A stretch of 21,736 nt of DNA from Melioribacter roseus (GTDB taxonomy: Bacteria; Bacteroidota; Ignavibacteria; Ignavibacteriales; Melioribacteraceae). The stretch is taken from assembly GCA_020724325.1 (NCBI GenBank), contig DYHC01000003.1:1-21736 (forward strand), read 5' to 3'. The position numbers and the translations under genes are program-made. The notes under the pieces were generated by a model. That model was not told the origin of the DNA. It worked only from the letters and a program-made list of their open reading frames with translations, and ran no database searches. This document shows positions 8,694-17,122 of this stretch, in pieces (within the stretch, counting starts at the first letter, position 1; every line of letters starts with the position of its first letter).

Positions 8694-8738
8694 TTGAGAT
8701 AACTACATGATGGCAAAACCCGGCTGCAGTTATCTCAA
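8694..8738. repeat. Inverted repeat downstream of the TonB receptor
   Basis: Arms TTGAGATAACT (8694-8704) and AGTTATCTCAA (8728-8738) are perfect 11-bp complements with a 23-nt loop. An alternative hairpin GCAGTT/AACTGC (8726-8731 with 8738-8743) shares the right arm. It lies about 90 bp beyond the receptor stop codon. It could end receptor transcription, but it has no convincing T tract on either strand, so the role is open. Confidence 0.45.
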
Positions 8739-8829
8739 ACTGCTTAAAACCCATCTAAGGTCTATATTCTTACATATCCATCTTTACCAATCCTTATTAA
8801 TCTCCCTTTCTTCCTTTATTAGCTGTTCC

Positions 8830-10968
8830 TTAGAATTTCCACTGCATTCCAAACTGAATGAGTCGTGGACTGCCAACTAGAATGCCGCGAGTACGATCTA
8901 CAATATAAATCTTATTGGTAAGGTTTTTTATCGTGAGGAATAGCGTTGTATTAAAAATTTCGAGATTATAATTGAATGCCGCATTCCAGATCATGTAAGC
9001 CCCTATCTTACCGCGCTGCCCATCGGCTGTTGGAATTGTTGTATTAGCAAAATCGGCAAACTGCTCAGAGACGTGTACAGCTTCAAGCTGAGTGTTGAGT
9101 TCATCCACAGTATAACCTGCTGCTATAGTGAGTAAATGTTTCGGAGCGTAGGGCTGGCGATTCCCGGCTGCGCTTCCAGCAATAATTGTATTGCCCACAA
9201 CTTGTTGAAAGGGAGTAGTTTGTTCGGCTCTCTGCAAAAATGTGTACGCTCCGTTCAAATACAGCCCATTTGCAAGATCAAAATAACCCGATAGTTCCAT
9301 TCCCTGAAAGAGCGCCTCGCCCTGTGCTAAAGGAGTAGCTCCAGCGGCAATAGAACCTACAGCGATCAGTCGCTTAAAATCATTACGGAAAAGAGTAACC
9401 TGAAATACATTAGCAGAAGAAGGCTGCAAACGTGCACCAAGTTCCCAATTGGTTGATTCCTCTGGTTCAACATTTGTTGCGGTTCCAACAAGACCTATAA
9501 TATCTTCTGTGCGGGGCGGGGAAAATCCGCGATGTACTCCTGCAAATACAGTCAGTGTTGTAGTTGGATTCCAGTTTACTCCTAAACTGGGGACCCACTT
9601 GCCCAAATCATCCGAACCGGCTTTGCCACCTGGGAGCCGATTGGTACGCAACGAGCTGATATATTCGTAACGTAGCCCCGGTGTAACAGAAAAGTTACCG
9701 AAAAGAAACCGATTAACAATAAAAGCCGAATAGGCTTTGGTTTCGCGTATATTGTCCTCTACTGTTGTACCAGCTCGCGCTGTTGGAGTTATGCCGTTTA
9801 TCTGTCTCCGATTCTGCTCTTCGAAATGCACTTTAATACCAAACTGCAGCTCGCTGCTTATTCCTAATACTGAGTGTAAAATCTTCAGTCGTGGCTCAAC
9901 ACCAAGAGTAGTATATTTTCGTAAACGTCCTTGAACTGAGTTAAGGTCGTCTGGATTAACTTTCTTGCCCGCAAGACGAGCATCTCTAAACGCAATACCG
10001 GCGGCACCTCCTTGTGTATCGGTTGTTGTGCTGGATTGACGCCACCAATCCCGGTTGAATTGTGAGAGATAGAAATTAGTCGTTAACAAGACGCTTTCGC
10101 CCAGCTCAAGATTATGAGTAGCCGAGGCACCATAACGCTTGATGTCAAACCGGTCGTTCTTAAAGGGATTGTAAAAAGGACCGAAGTTTTGGAATTCTGC
10201 CTCTGTAAGACCACTATAGGTTACAGTTGAGTTTTCTGTAAACACATTGGCGCGCAGAGTAATTGCTTGATTACTACCTAAACCAAGTACTGCCTTAAAG
10301 TTAAAATCGTTCAGTTGTGAATAGATATTATTGCGAGCGCCTTCTCCCTGTTTGCGGGTATAGTCCAGCAGCATCCGATGAGCACTCAGTCTAACCTTAC
10401 CATCGAAATATCCCCGGTTGCCGCCGGTAACAGAAACAAAACCGCCAAATAGCTCCGCGGGTGCTGGCGTGATGTAATTAATAATACCGCCTATCGTCTG
10501 CGGCCCAAACAGTATCTGACCAGCTCCTTTCAATAACTCAATCCGCTCGAAACGGTCTATAGGCGGGTGATAGTAGCTTGCATTATCTCCATAAGGCGAG
10601 TAAGCAACTGGAACTCCATCTTCAAGCAAAGTAACTTTTGTTGTGCGGGTTGGATTTAGTCCGCGAATACTAATATTGGGTCGTAGTCCAAAACCATCTT
10701 CATCGCGCACATTTACCCCTGGAAACTTGCGCAGCGCTTCATTTGTTGTGAACACGCGGCTGATTTCCAATGAACGCATATGTAAAACATTTGCACTGCC
10801 CGGAATCGTAATAAGATTTTCTGTCGTACCAATCACATTGACCACCGGCATAATATAAGTAGTATAGATAGTATCTTCCAGAACGGTTTTCTTCGTCTGT
10901 GACAAAAGTGTGCAGGTGCTAATAAGAACGAGTGTTAAAATGTAAATCAACTGTTTATTGATGTGCAT
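8830..10968 (-). CDS. FecA-like TonB-dependent outer-membrane receptor
   Basis: A 712-aa ligand-gated outer-membrane transporter. It has a signal peptide (about 1-23, ending LLSQ), a short pre-plug segment with a possible TonB box (PVVNVIG, 41-47), and a plug domain (about 50-170) with RPNISIRGLNPTRT, LLEDGVPVAYSPYG and the FecA-type signature FGPQTIGGIINYITP near 154-168. A 22-strand-type barrel follows, ending in a C-terminal aromatic residue (QWKF). It lacks an N-terminal carboxypeptidase-like or FecR-signalling domain. The ligand is probably a ferric or other metal chelate, by family only. The start is supported by GAGGAGG 8 bases upstream. The gene is visibly richer in G+C than its neighbours and lies between transposase remnants, which suggests transfer. 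It shares strand with the downstream opine-dehydrogenase-like operon, so the ligand might be that operon's product; this is inference. Confidence 0.9.
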   Translation of the reverse strand: MHINKQLIYILTLVLISTCTLLSQTKKTVLEDTIYTTYIMPVVNVIGTTENLITIPGSANVLHMRSLEISRVFTTNEALRKFPGVNVRDEDGFGLRPNISIRGLNPTRTTKVTLLEDGVPVAYSPYGDNASYYHPPIDRFERIELLKGAGQILFGPQTIGGIINYITPAPAELFGGFVSVTGGNRGYFDGKVRLSAHRMLLDYTRKQGEGARNNIYSQLNDFNFKAVLGLGSNQAITLRANVFTENSTVTYSGLTEAEFQNFGPFYNPFKNDRFDIKRYGASATHNLELGESVLLTTNFYLSQFNRDWWRQSSTTTDTQGGAAGIAFRDARLAGKKVNPDDLNSVQGRLRKYTTLGVEPRLKILHSVLGISSELQFGIKVHFEEQNRRQINGITPTARAGTTVEDNIRETKAYSAFIVNRFLFGNFSVTPGLRYEYISSLRTNRLPGGKAGSDDLGKWVPSLGVNWNPTTTLTVFAGVHRGFSPPRTEDIIGLVGTATNVEPEESTNWELGARLQPSSANVFQVTLFRNDFKRLIAVGSIAAGATPLAQGEALFQGMELSGYFDLANGLYLNGAYTFLQRAEQTTPFQQVVGNTIIAGSAAGNRQPYAPKHLLTIAAGYTVDELNTQLEAVHVSEQFADFANTTIPTADGQRGKIGAYMIWNAAFNYNLEIFNTTLFLTIKNLTNKIYIVDRTRGILVGSPRLIQFGMQWKF

Positions 10969-11087
10969 GAGAAATTCCTCCTCTGTTATTTATAAGTGTG
11001 AATCTTCTTTGATTTATGCTAATGACATCCATCCCAATCCCCCAACCAAATATCGTTTGAGAGATTGTTTGGTTTTTATTTAGACTA

Positions 11088-11100
11088 AATATAAATAGCG
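11088..11100. promoter_or_regulatory. Palindromic operator candidate upstream of the TonB receptor
   Basis: ATTTAG-A-CTAAAT is a perfect 6-bp palindrome around a single base, extendable by one T/A pair, about 120 bp upstream of the receptor start. Its shape (TTTAG...CTAAA) recalls metal-dependent DtxR/MntR-type sites, but AT-rich palindromes arise by chance and no regulator is encoded nearby. Confidence 0.3.
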
Positions 11101-11257
11101 GCACTTTCTTTTACAAGAGAATTCTGCCTCATTATCTCAATTTTTTAATTAATTGTCACAATCGTAAAAAAAAGACCGAATAGTGAAGATTGGCTTGCAG
11201 AAAGGACCCTCCATTCAGATTTACTAATGAATAATAGACCTTAATAATTCATTAAAG

Positions 11258-11396
11258 AACCAAGTCTGGTAACAAACCGACCTCCTTTCAATTATTAGAA
11301 CCGATTTGTGATCGCAAATGGACAAAAGAAGTCGGGCTTTATTTGGCAGTAATTTTAGATTTATATTCAAGAATGCATGTTTATCATTAAGTCATT
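11258..11396 (+). pseudogene. IS3-family transposase (OrfB) remnant
   Basis: A degenerate reading gives NQVW at 11258, then, after frame breaks, WTKEVGLYLAVILDLYSRMHV and a stop. This matches the integrase-core segment of IS3-family OrfB (NQVWVTDITYIWT..GWLYLAVILDLYSR) that contains the first catalytic Asp region. The flanks no longer read through and no inverted ends were identified. It marks an old insertion upstream of the receptor gene. Confidence 0.65.
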
Positions 11397-11864
11397 GATT
11401 GAAATGCTTCGGGATTAAAGATATTTGAAAAGTATGAGTGAAAAATGAAACTACTGTAATAATACCGTCTCGAATATTTTTTCTTATACAGAAGTTTAAT
11501 TACTTTGAAATAATTTACAACGGACAAAGAGGGCGTTCAGCGTTAATTTATTTTTTCCGGTTGATTTTGAGAATAACCGATCTAAATTATTTGCTTACTT
11601 ATGTACTGCGCTGAAAAGGGAGCGGTTCACATTGAGCCATCAATGAATCGAATAATCAACAACAAGATATTATCTTTACTTAGAACGGTAATAAAAACCG
11701 AACTGAAAACAAAACAATATATGGCTATATAAATGTAAATCTTTGATATCTAAAAAATCTCAAACTAGACTTACTAAACGCCCATCTTTTACGCATGGTT
11801 ATTTTTTAATATATTATCTATCGAAAATATACTCTCTATAACCCAGCCATAAGAGGGTCTATAT

Positions 11865-14293
11865 ATGTCCGAAAAGAATTATGATGCGGTTCTTAAAGAA
11901 TTAGAGCAACTAAAAAAAGAAAACGACGCATTAAGAAGAAACGTATTTAACGAAAAGAAAATAATTAAAGTTGACTTTAGCAACACGTTTTTTAGTATAA
12001 TATTAGAAAACGCATCAGTTGGTATTGTTCTTTTTAATGAAGACGGCAGAATATCTAAAGTAAATCCGTTTTTATTAAACATGCTTGGTTACACAGAACA
12101 AGAATTATACGATTTAAAATGGGAAGCGATTACACATCCGGATGATGTTGCATCTTTATCAAAAGAATTTGATGATCTACTAAACGGGAAGAAAAGTTAT
12201 TTAAAGTTTGAAAAGCGCTGCGTATCAAAAGCTGGTCAAACCAAAAACACAAGAATTATCATTAGTATTATACGGGATGAAAAAAATCCGCTTCACTATT
12301 ATCTTGGAATAATAGAAGATATAACCCCACAAAAAAAGCTTGCCAAAGAAGAGCGTTTGTTTAACATTCTTATGGACAACATTCCAGACAAAATTTATTT
12401 CAAAGATTTAAATAGCAAATTTGTTAAAGTTAGTCGTTCCAAAGCTATTAAGTCGGGCTTCAAAAATCCCGAAGACATGGTTGGTTTAAGTGATTTTGAT
12501 ATATTTGGAAAAGAACACTCTCAACAAGCATTTGCGGACGAACAATTAATAATTAAAACTGGCGAGCCAAAAATTAACATCGAAGAAATGGAAGATTGGC
12601 TAGACGGAAGAGTTACGTGGGCATCTACAACCAAACTTCCTTTATATGATGCTAACGGTAAAATAATAGGTACCTTCGGAATTACACGTGATATAACAGA
12701 ACGAAAGGAAATGGATAAAGCCCTTCATGAAAGCGAGGAGAGATATAGAAAACTATTTCAGACATCCGCAGACGGCATGTTCTTAATGACCGATGTAATT
12801 GTAGAGTGTAACGATGCCTCATGTAAAATACTTAATTATGAAAGAGAAAATTTGCTGAGGCACTCGCTGGTAGAATTTTGCCCGGAATTTCAAGAAGAAG
12901 GAAGAAAATCTGCCGACTCATTTGAAGATTATTTGGCGTTGGTTAAAGAAGGAGAAAATCAAAGCTTTTACTGGAAATTCAAGACTTCTGATGGCAGAAT
13001 TATTGATACCGAGGTGTTCCTTAATCTTATCTTAAGTGATGGTAAAAAAATTATACAGGCAATATTCCGGTATATTACAGAAAGAAGCCGGTATGAAAAA
13101 GTTCGCGAAGCATTATTCGAAATTTCTGAAGCGGCTTACAATGTAAATGATATGGATAGTTTGTATAGACAAATTCATCATACAATTAGCAAACTTATGC
13201 CCGCAAAGAATTTTTATATTGCTTTTTATGATGAAAAAGAAAATCTCCTTTCGTTTCCATACTATGTGAATGAGAAAGACCCTCCGATAACTTCAAAGAA
13301 ATTTGGAAGAGGTTTAACCGAATATGTACTGAGGACCGGGGAAGAAATTCTTGTTAATGCTGAAAAAGATATTGAATTACAACGAAAGGGTGAAATAGAA
13401 ATGGTAGATGCGCCTCAAACTATTTGGCTTGGAGTTCCTCTTAAAATTAGCGGCAAAACCGTTGGTGTAATAGCGCTGCAGAATTACAAAGACGAAAAAG
13501 TTTATGGCGAAGAAGAGCTTCTCATTTTAACTTTCGTTTCTGATCAGGTTGTTCAGGCAATTGAACGAAGAAAAAATGCCGAAGAAATTAAACGTTATGC
13601 GGAAGAACTCAAACAACTTAATGCTACAAAAGATAAATTTTTCTCCATTATTGCTCATGATCTAAAAAACCCGTTTATAACTATTTTAGGTTTTTCAGAT
13701 CTGCTAATTACAGATTACGATGAGTTAACCGACGAAGAAATACTTTATTATGTCCAGGAAATGAAAAGCTCTGCCGATAAATCGCACAGTCTTCTCCAAA
13801 ATTTACTCCAATGGTCCCGTTCTCAAACCGGGCACATACACTACAATCCTCGCAAATTGAATTTAAGAGAAATTGCCTGTACAAATGCAAATTTAGTACA
13901 GCCGGCTGCTCAGAAAAAAAATATTGCTTTAGATTGTTCGCTTAATGAAAATATCTTTGTTAATGCCGACGAAGACATGCTGAATACAATATTTAGAAAT
14001 TTGTTAAGTTTACAGATTTAGGAGGCAGCATAAAAATTAATTCAAAATCAATAGAGGGTTTTGAAGAAGTTACTATTGAAGACAACGGGATTGGAATGCC
14101 GGAAGATATTCGTCTTAATTTATTCCGACTAGATAAATCTTATACTACAACCGGTACTCAGAACGAAACCGGCACCGGGCTGGGGCTTATCCTTTGCAAA
14201 GAGTTTGTCGAAAAACAAGGCGGCTCTATTAAGGTAGAAAGCGAAGAAAGCAAAGGTACAAAATTCATTTTTACGTTACCTTTATACGAATAA
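11865..14293 (+). pseudogene. Multi-PAS/GAF histidine kinase broken in the ATPase domain
   Basis: A sensor kinase with no membrane segment, so probably cytoplasmic. Domains in order: a short coiled N-terminus (about 8-25), PAS 1 (about 45-155), PAS 2 (about 160-275), PAS 3 (about 285-405), GAF (about 415-560), a coiled linker, then HisKA with the phospho-acceptor His598 in SIIAHDLKNPF. The first frame ends at 14021 in ...FRNLLSLQI. The HATPase remainder (KFTDLGGSIKI, EDNGIGMPEDI, TGTGLGL, then KGTKFIFTLP) continues from 14006 in another frame to 14293. Family kinases read LLSNAIKFT here, so about 13 nt encoding the N-box Asn are missing. The AAGT at the junction fits a slipped deletion between short repeats. 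ATP binding should be lost, leaving a 718-aa sensor/HisKA protein at most. An AGAGGG site precedes the ATG. No response regulator is adjacent. Confidence 0.85.
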
Positions 14294-14860
14294 GTATAAA
14301 TGTCTTTTCTCTTTTCCAAGAGATAACTTATATGAATTCCATATGTTTAATATTTATTAGATAACAATTATGCGCTTATCTGAAAAATAAACGAGACTCT
14401 TTGCATTAAAGAAAAAAATATTGATTTTGTTGGAGAGCTGTCGGTTCGACAGTAATTGTAGAGCTGGTATTGTCAACAGAGTAAATAATATTAAATGATT
14501 CCCAAATAACTAATTTTTATTCTTTATAAAATTTACACAAGATAGAATTTGATCCGCTTTAACTCTTTAGAAAATTTAAAAATTATAGATTCTCATCCTG
14601 AAAAAATATAAATTGCATACAATCAGTTTGGTACCAAATGAATATTTCTTCAGTTAATATATTGACCTATCATTTCTACTCCTTTACTAAATACCCAATT
14701 AAAGTATTGTACTCTATTTTATTCAAAACCATTTTAGTATTTGATTCAATTGATATAAAATAGTTAATAGTTTGTCGTAATAAATTCTAAAATATTCTTA
14801 TACAGCAAAATCACCTTTACTAAAAAGTAAAAAATCCAGTTTGTTTATTAAAGGTAAAAA
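14294..14860. other. 567-bp AT-rich leader region of the radical SAM operon
   Basis: No gene or transposase fragment was recognised. A small hairpin (TCTCTT-TTCC-AAGAGA, 14308-14323) just after the kinase stop may be a weak terminator, without a strong T tract. The 3' end holds copy A of the shared 60-bp element (14790-14849), directly ahead of the radical SAM start codon. The remaining sequence is very AT-rich and featureless to the eye. Confidence 0.5.
14790..14849 (+). promoter_or_regulatory. Shared 60-bp regulatory element, copy A
   Basis: This matches copy B (17004-17063) at 55 of 60 positions, with the first 32 bases identical. It contains a hairpin TTTACT (14816-14821), loop AAAA, AGTAAA (14826-14831). 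The loop differs from copy B (GAAA) while both arms are identical. It ends 11 bases before the radical SAM ATG, so at least part of it should be in the 5' untranslated RNA or overlap the promoter. Promoter, operator and RNA element are all possible. Confidence 0.7.
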
Positions 14861-16378
14861 ATGAGATTAAGCAGTTATACAATATTATCTGATCCTCTAC
14901 CTGGTGGCGGATATGTCTTAATGAACGGATATAATGGTGCGATAGATTTGATATCTGACAAAGTCGCTCTCGCTTTAGTACTTTATGGAAAATTTAGAGG
15001 TCCAGAAGGGAAATATTACACGCCCAAACTAAGAGAAAAACAAAAACATTACTTGAACTATGATAGACCAAAAATAGATGAAAACAGTATTGAAAAGTTC
15101 TTGCCATTTGAGGCCGATTTAATTGATTTCTTTTCTAAAAGAGGTCATTTAACAAAATTATCCCACGTTGAAGAAAAAGAATTGGTTAAAACAATGAGTG
15201 AGGTACTTCATGAGAAGGCTAAAAAACAGCCAAGCTTTGTACTTGTTCCCAGCTTAGATTGTAATTATAGATGCTTGTATTGTTACGAAAGAGTTCTTCA
15301 GAATTCTTTGGATTCAGATTTGAGTAATGTTAATTACTTAAAGAAAAATGTTGTTCTTAGTAGTGATCAAGTTGATGCAATATATAAATGTATTAACGAA
15401 TTGAAAAAATATCACGAAGATGAAAGCAATGACAAAAGTATAACTTTATATGGCGGAGAACCATTTAATGCAGCGAACAAGGAATTGATTTATGAAATAG
15501 TTAGTAAAGGGAAATTGAATGGGTTTACCTTTTCTGTTATAACAAATGGGCATGATCTTGAACATTTTTTACCTTTAATAAACAAAGGTGGAATCTCTCA
15601 TATTCAAATAACTTTGGACGGCCCACAAAACATTCATGATCGAAAAAGAATAAGTGCTGATGGAACTAGTTCGTTTAATAAAATAATATCAAATATTCAT
15701 TCATTGTTAAACCTCACCGACTTAGAAATTAATATTCGTGTTAATTTGGATAAACAGAACATTGAATATTTTGATGAATTAATTAATCAATTAGACAAAG
15801 AAGGTTTTCTGGATTATAACAATCTTTTTGTATACATCAGCCCAATTACAGTTAAACTTTGTGATTCAAAAATACATACATTGATTACATCGAAAGAGAT
15901 AACACAGTTTTTTGGTGATAGATATAAAAGCCGAAGAAATATATGTATTAACTCTAAATTTATTGATGAGATAAAATCGTTAAATCCTTCGTTGTTGCAG
16001 CAGAAACCGCATGAAATAAAGTCGGTTGCTTGTGCTGCAAATGTCTGTGAATATATTTTTACCCCAGACGGATTTATATATCCTTGCTGGGAAACCTTAG
16101 GTCTTGATGAGCATAAAATAGGATCTTATAATTTAAACGGTAATGTAAAAATTAATAAAGAAGTGGCTGAACGTTGGTTTAATCGGCATTCCGCCAAAAT
16201 CCCTCAGTGTTTAGAGTGTTCATTTTGTTTACTGTGCTCAGGAGGGTGTGCAATCCATGCATTATATAATAACGGGACTTTATATAGTAATAATTGTCGA
16301 GGTTTTAACGAAGAGTTAGGTACACATATTGCCAATTTTGTTGAAGAGTTTGCAATGGTTATTCAAAAACATGAATAA
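14861..16378 (+). CDS. Radical SAM/SPASM peptide maturase
   Basis: A 505-aa iron-sulfur enzyme. The N-terminal region (1-120) has the GGGYVLMNGYNGAIDLIS type opening seen in SPASM peptide maturases. The radical SAM core carries the cluster motif C134-X3-C138-X2-C141 (CNYRCLYC) and the GGEPF motif at 198-202. A C-terminal SPASM domain (about 390-482) has C396-X12-C409, then C450-X2-C453-X5-C459-X3-C463 and C479, the expected set for two auxiliary 4Fe-4S clusters; extra Cys391 and Cys456 are also present. The family modifies ribosomal peptides (thioether, C-C or C-O crosslinks) or proteins (anSME). The likely substrate is the Cys-containing Tat protein encoded 46 bp downstream. The ribosome site is weak (AAAGG), and the shared 60-bp element lies immediately upstream. 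The pairing is inferred; the enzyme class is clear. Confidence 0.9.
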   Translation: MRLSSYTILSDPLPGGGYVLMNGYNGAIDLISDKVALALVLYGKFRGPEGKYYTPKLREKQKHYLNYDRPKIDENSIEKFLPFEADLIDFFSKRGHLTKLSHVEEKELVKTMSEVLHEKAKKQPSFVLVPSLDCNYRCLYCYERVLQNSLDSDLSNVNYLKKNVVLSSDQVDAIYKCINELKKYHEDESNDKSITLYGGEPFNAANKELIYEIVSKGKLNGFTFSVITNGHDLEHFLPLINKGGISHIQITLDGPQNIHDRKRISADGTSSFNKIISNIHSLLNLTDLEINIRVNLDKQNIEYFDELINQLDKEGFLDYNNLFVYISPITVKLCDSKIHTLITSKEITQFFGDRYKSRRNICINSKFIDEIKSLNPSLLQQKPHEIKSVACAANVCEYIFTPDGFIYPCWETLGLDEHKIGSYNLNGNVKINKEVAERWFNRHSAKIPQCLECSFCLLCSGGCAIHALYNNGTLYSNNCRGFNEELGTHIANFVEEFAMVIQKHE

Positions 16379-16424
16379 ACTTAATTAAAATATCTTCCAA
16401 CTAAATAAGCGTAAGGAGTAAATT

Positions 16425-16913
16425 ATGAAAAATCGCAAGAAGAATAACGAGAGGAATTCGGTTACTTCTTCAGAAAGAAGAGAGTTCATTAAAAAAGCCT
16501 CCCAGGTTACAGCTGGTGTTACGTTAGGAACTATGTTATCCCCAATCGAACTATTTTCTAATGAAAGAATGACTCAAAATCAGGCAATGAAATTAAACGA
16601 AGAATTGATTTTATTGCCAGACGGGAACGTTTACGATAAAGATGGGTTAGCAAATAAACTCAAGCTTAGTATGTGGCCTGAATGTATTTGTAAAACACTA
16701 GAATGTATTTGTCGTAAATTTAGTATTAGTGGTTGCGGTAATAAAATTATTGTAACCAAGGCTAAATTTAAGATTACTAAAGGTGGAAGAAAGATTCCTT
16801 TAGACAAACCAGTTGTGGCTTATTGGGAATGGTTAGAAGTGGGAGATGCAGCTCGGTTAGTAAAAGAAGGTATTATTGATAAGGAGATGTTGGAGCATAT
16901 AAGAAAGTTATAA
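16425..16913 (+). CDS. Tat-signal Cys-rich protein, putative radical SAM substrate
   Basis: A 162-aa protein I do not recognise as a family. It opens with a twin-arginine signal: ERREFIKKA at 17-25 (motif RRxFIK), then a mild hydrophobic region (about 25-45). The mature part has five Cys in an 18-residue stretch: Cys87, 89, 94, 96 and 104, with ECIC-KTL-ECIC as a duplicated motif, followed by a basic segment and an acidic, helical C-terminus (VGDAARLVKEGIIDKEML). Tat export handles proteins folded or loaded with cofactor in the cytoplasm. That fits a polypeptide that is first modified by the adjacent radical SAM enzyme, or loaded with a metal, and then exported. GGAGTAAATT precedes the ATG. 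The gene is cotranscribed with the maturase and followed by a strong terminator. Alternatives: a metal-cluster protein, with the maturase acting elsewhere. Confidence 0.75.
   Translation: MKNRKKNNERNSVTSSERREFIKKASQVTAGVTLGTMLSPIELFSNERMTQNQAMKLNEELILLPDGNVYDKDGLANKLKLSMWPECICKTLECICRKFSISGCGNKIIVTKAKFKITKGGRKIPLDKPVVAYWEWLEVGDAARLVKEGIIDKEMLEHIRKL
16680..16712 (+). repeat. 12-bp direct repeat encoding the duplicated Cys-Ile-Cys motif
   Basis: GAATGTATTTGT occurs exactly at 16680-16691 and 16701-16712, in frame, encoding Glu-Cys-Ile-Cys twice. Identity at all wobble positions suggests recent duplication or strong constraint on this stretch. Confidence 0.8.
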
Positions 16914-16941
16914 CAATTGAATTCCAAAGGAAGACGGTTAT

Positions 16942-16972
16942 AAAAAGGTCGAGCATGTCCTGACCTTTTTTT
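16942..16972 (+). terminator. Rho-independent terminator after the radical SAM operon
   Basis: Arms AAAAAGGTC (16942-16950) and GACCTTTTT (16962-16970) are perfectly complementary with an 11-nt loop, followed by further T residues. It begins 28 bp after the Tat-protein stop codon and separates this operon from the next, which starts with its own copy of the 60-bp element. Confidence 0.88.
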
Positions 16973-17003
16973 GGAGAAAGAGTACATATAATGTTATTAT
17001 AGG

Positions 17004-17063
17004 AAATATTCTTATACAGCAAAATCACCTTTACTGAAAAGTAAAAATTCCGATTTATTTATT
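17004..17063 (+). promoter_or_regulatory. Shared 60-bp regulatory element, copy B
   Basis: 55 of 60 positions match copy A (14790-14849). The hairpin TTTACT (17030-17035), loop GAAA, AGTAAA (17040-17045) is preserved, with the only nearby difference in the loop. It lies between the preceding terminator and the first secreted-protein gene, 59 bp before its ATG, which places it in the promoter or leader of that operon. Confidence 0.7.
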
Positions 17064-17122
17064 GTCTCTGAATCCTGACAAACTAATGTTCTAACATTTA
17101 TAAATCATTTTAAGGAGGCAGT

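Larger units (their letters stand above)
8225..8829. other. 605-bp gap with promoter region and IS debris
   Basis: There is no intact gene between the receptor and the opine-dehydrogenase-like operon. The part nearest 8224 must carry the operon's leader. The rest holds a transposase N-terminal fragment (8478-8540), one copy of a 12-bp motif, GAACGCCCTCTT (8560-8571), that recurs inverted at 11527-11538, and an inverted repeat at 8694-8738. No recognisable binding site for a known regulator was found. Confidence 0.5.
10969..11864. other. 896-bp divergent intergenic region with IS remnants
   Basis: It separates the minus-strand receptor from the plus-strand histidine kinase and must carry both promoters. 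It contains the palindrome ATTTAGACTAAAT (11088-11100), an IS3-type transposase fragment (about 11258-11396), and AAGAGGGCGTTC (11527-11538), the inverted partner of 8560-8571. A short stretch near 11600 (reading ALKRERFTLSH) could be more transposase debris. No intact gene is visible. Confidence 0.5.

Noticed and set aside
11865..14021. Intact 718-aa sensor kinase
   Set aside because: It ends right before the N-box; the missing half follows in another frame, so it cannot bind ATP as a normal kinase.
14096..14293. Separate 65-aa protein after the histidine kinase
   Set aside because: Its sequence is the G-box half of a HATPase domain and continues upstream in frame to the deletion point; it is a piece of the broken kinase.
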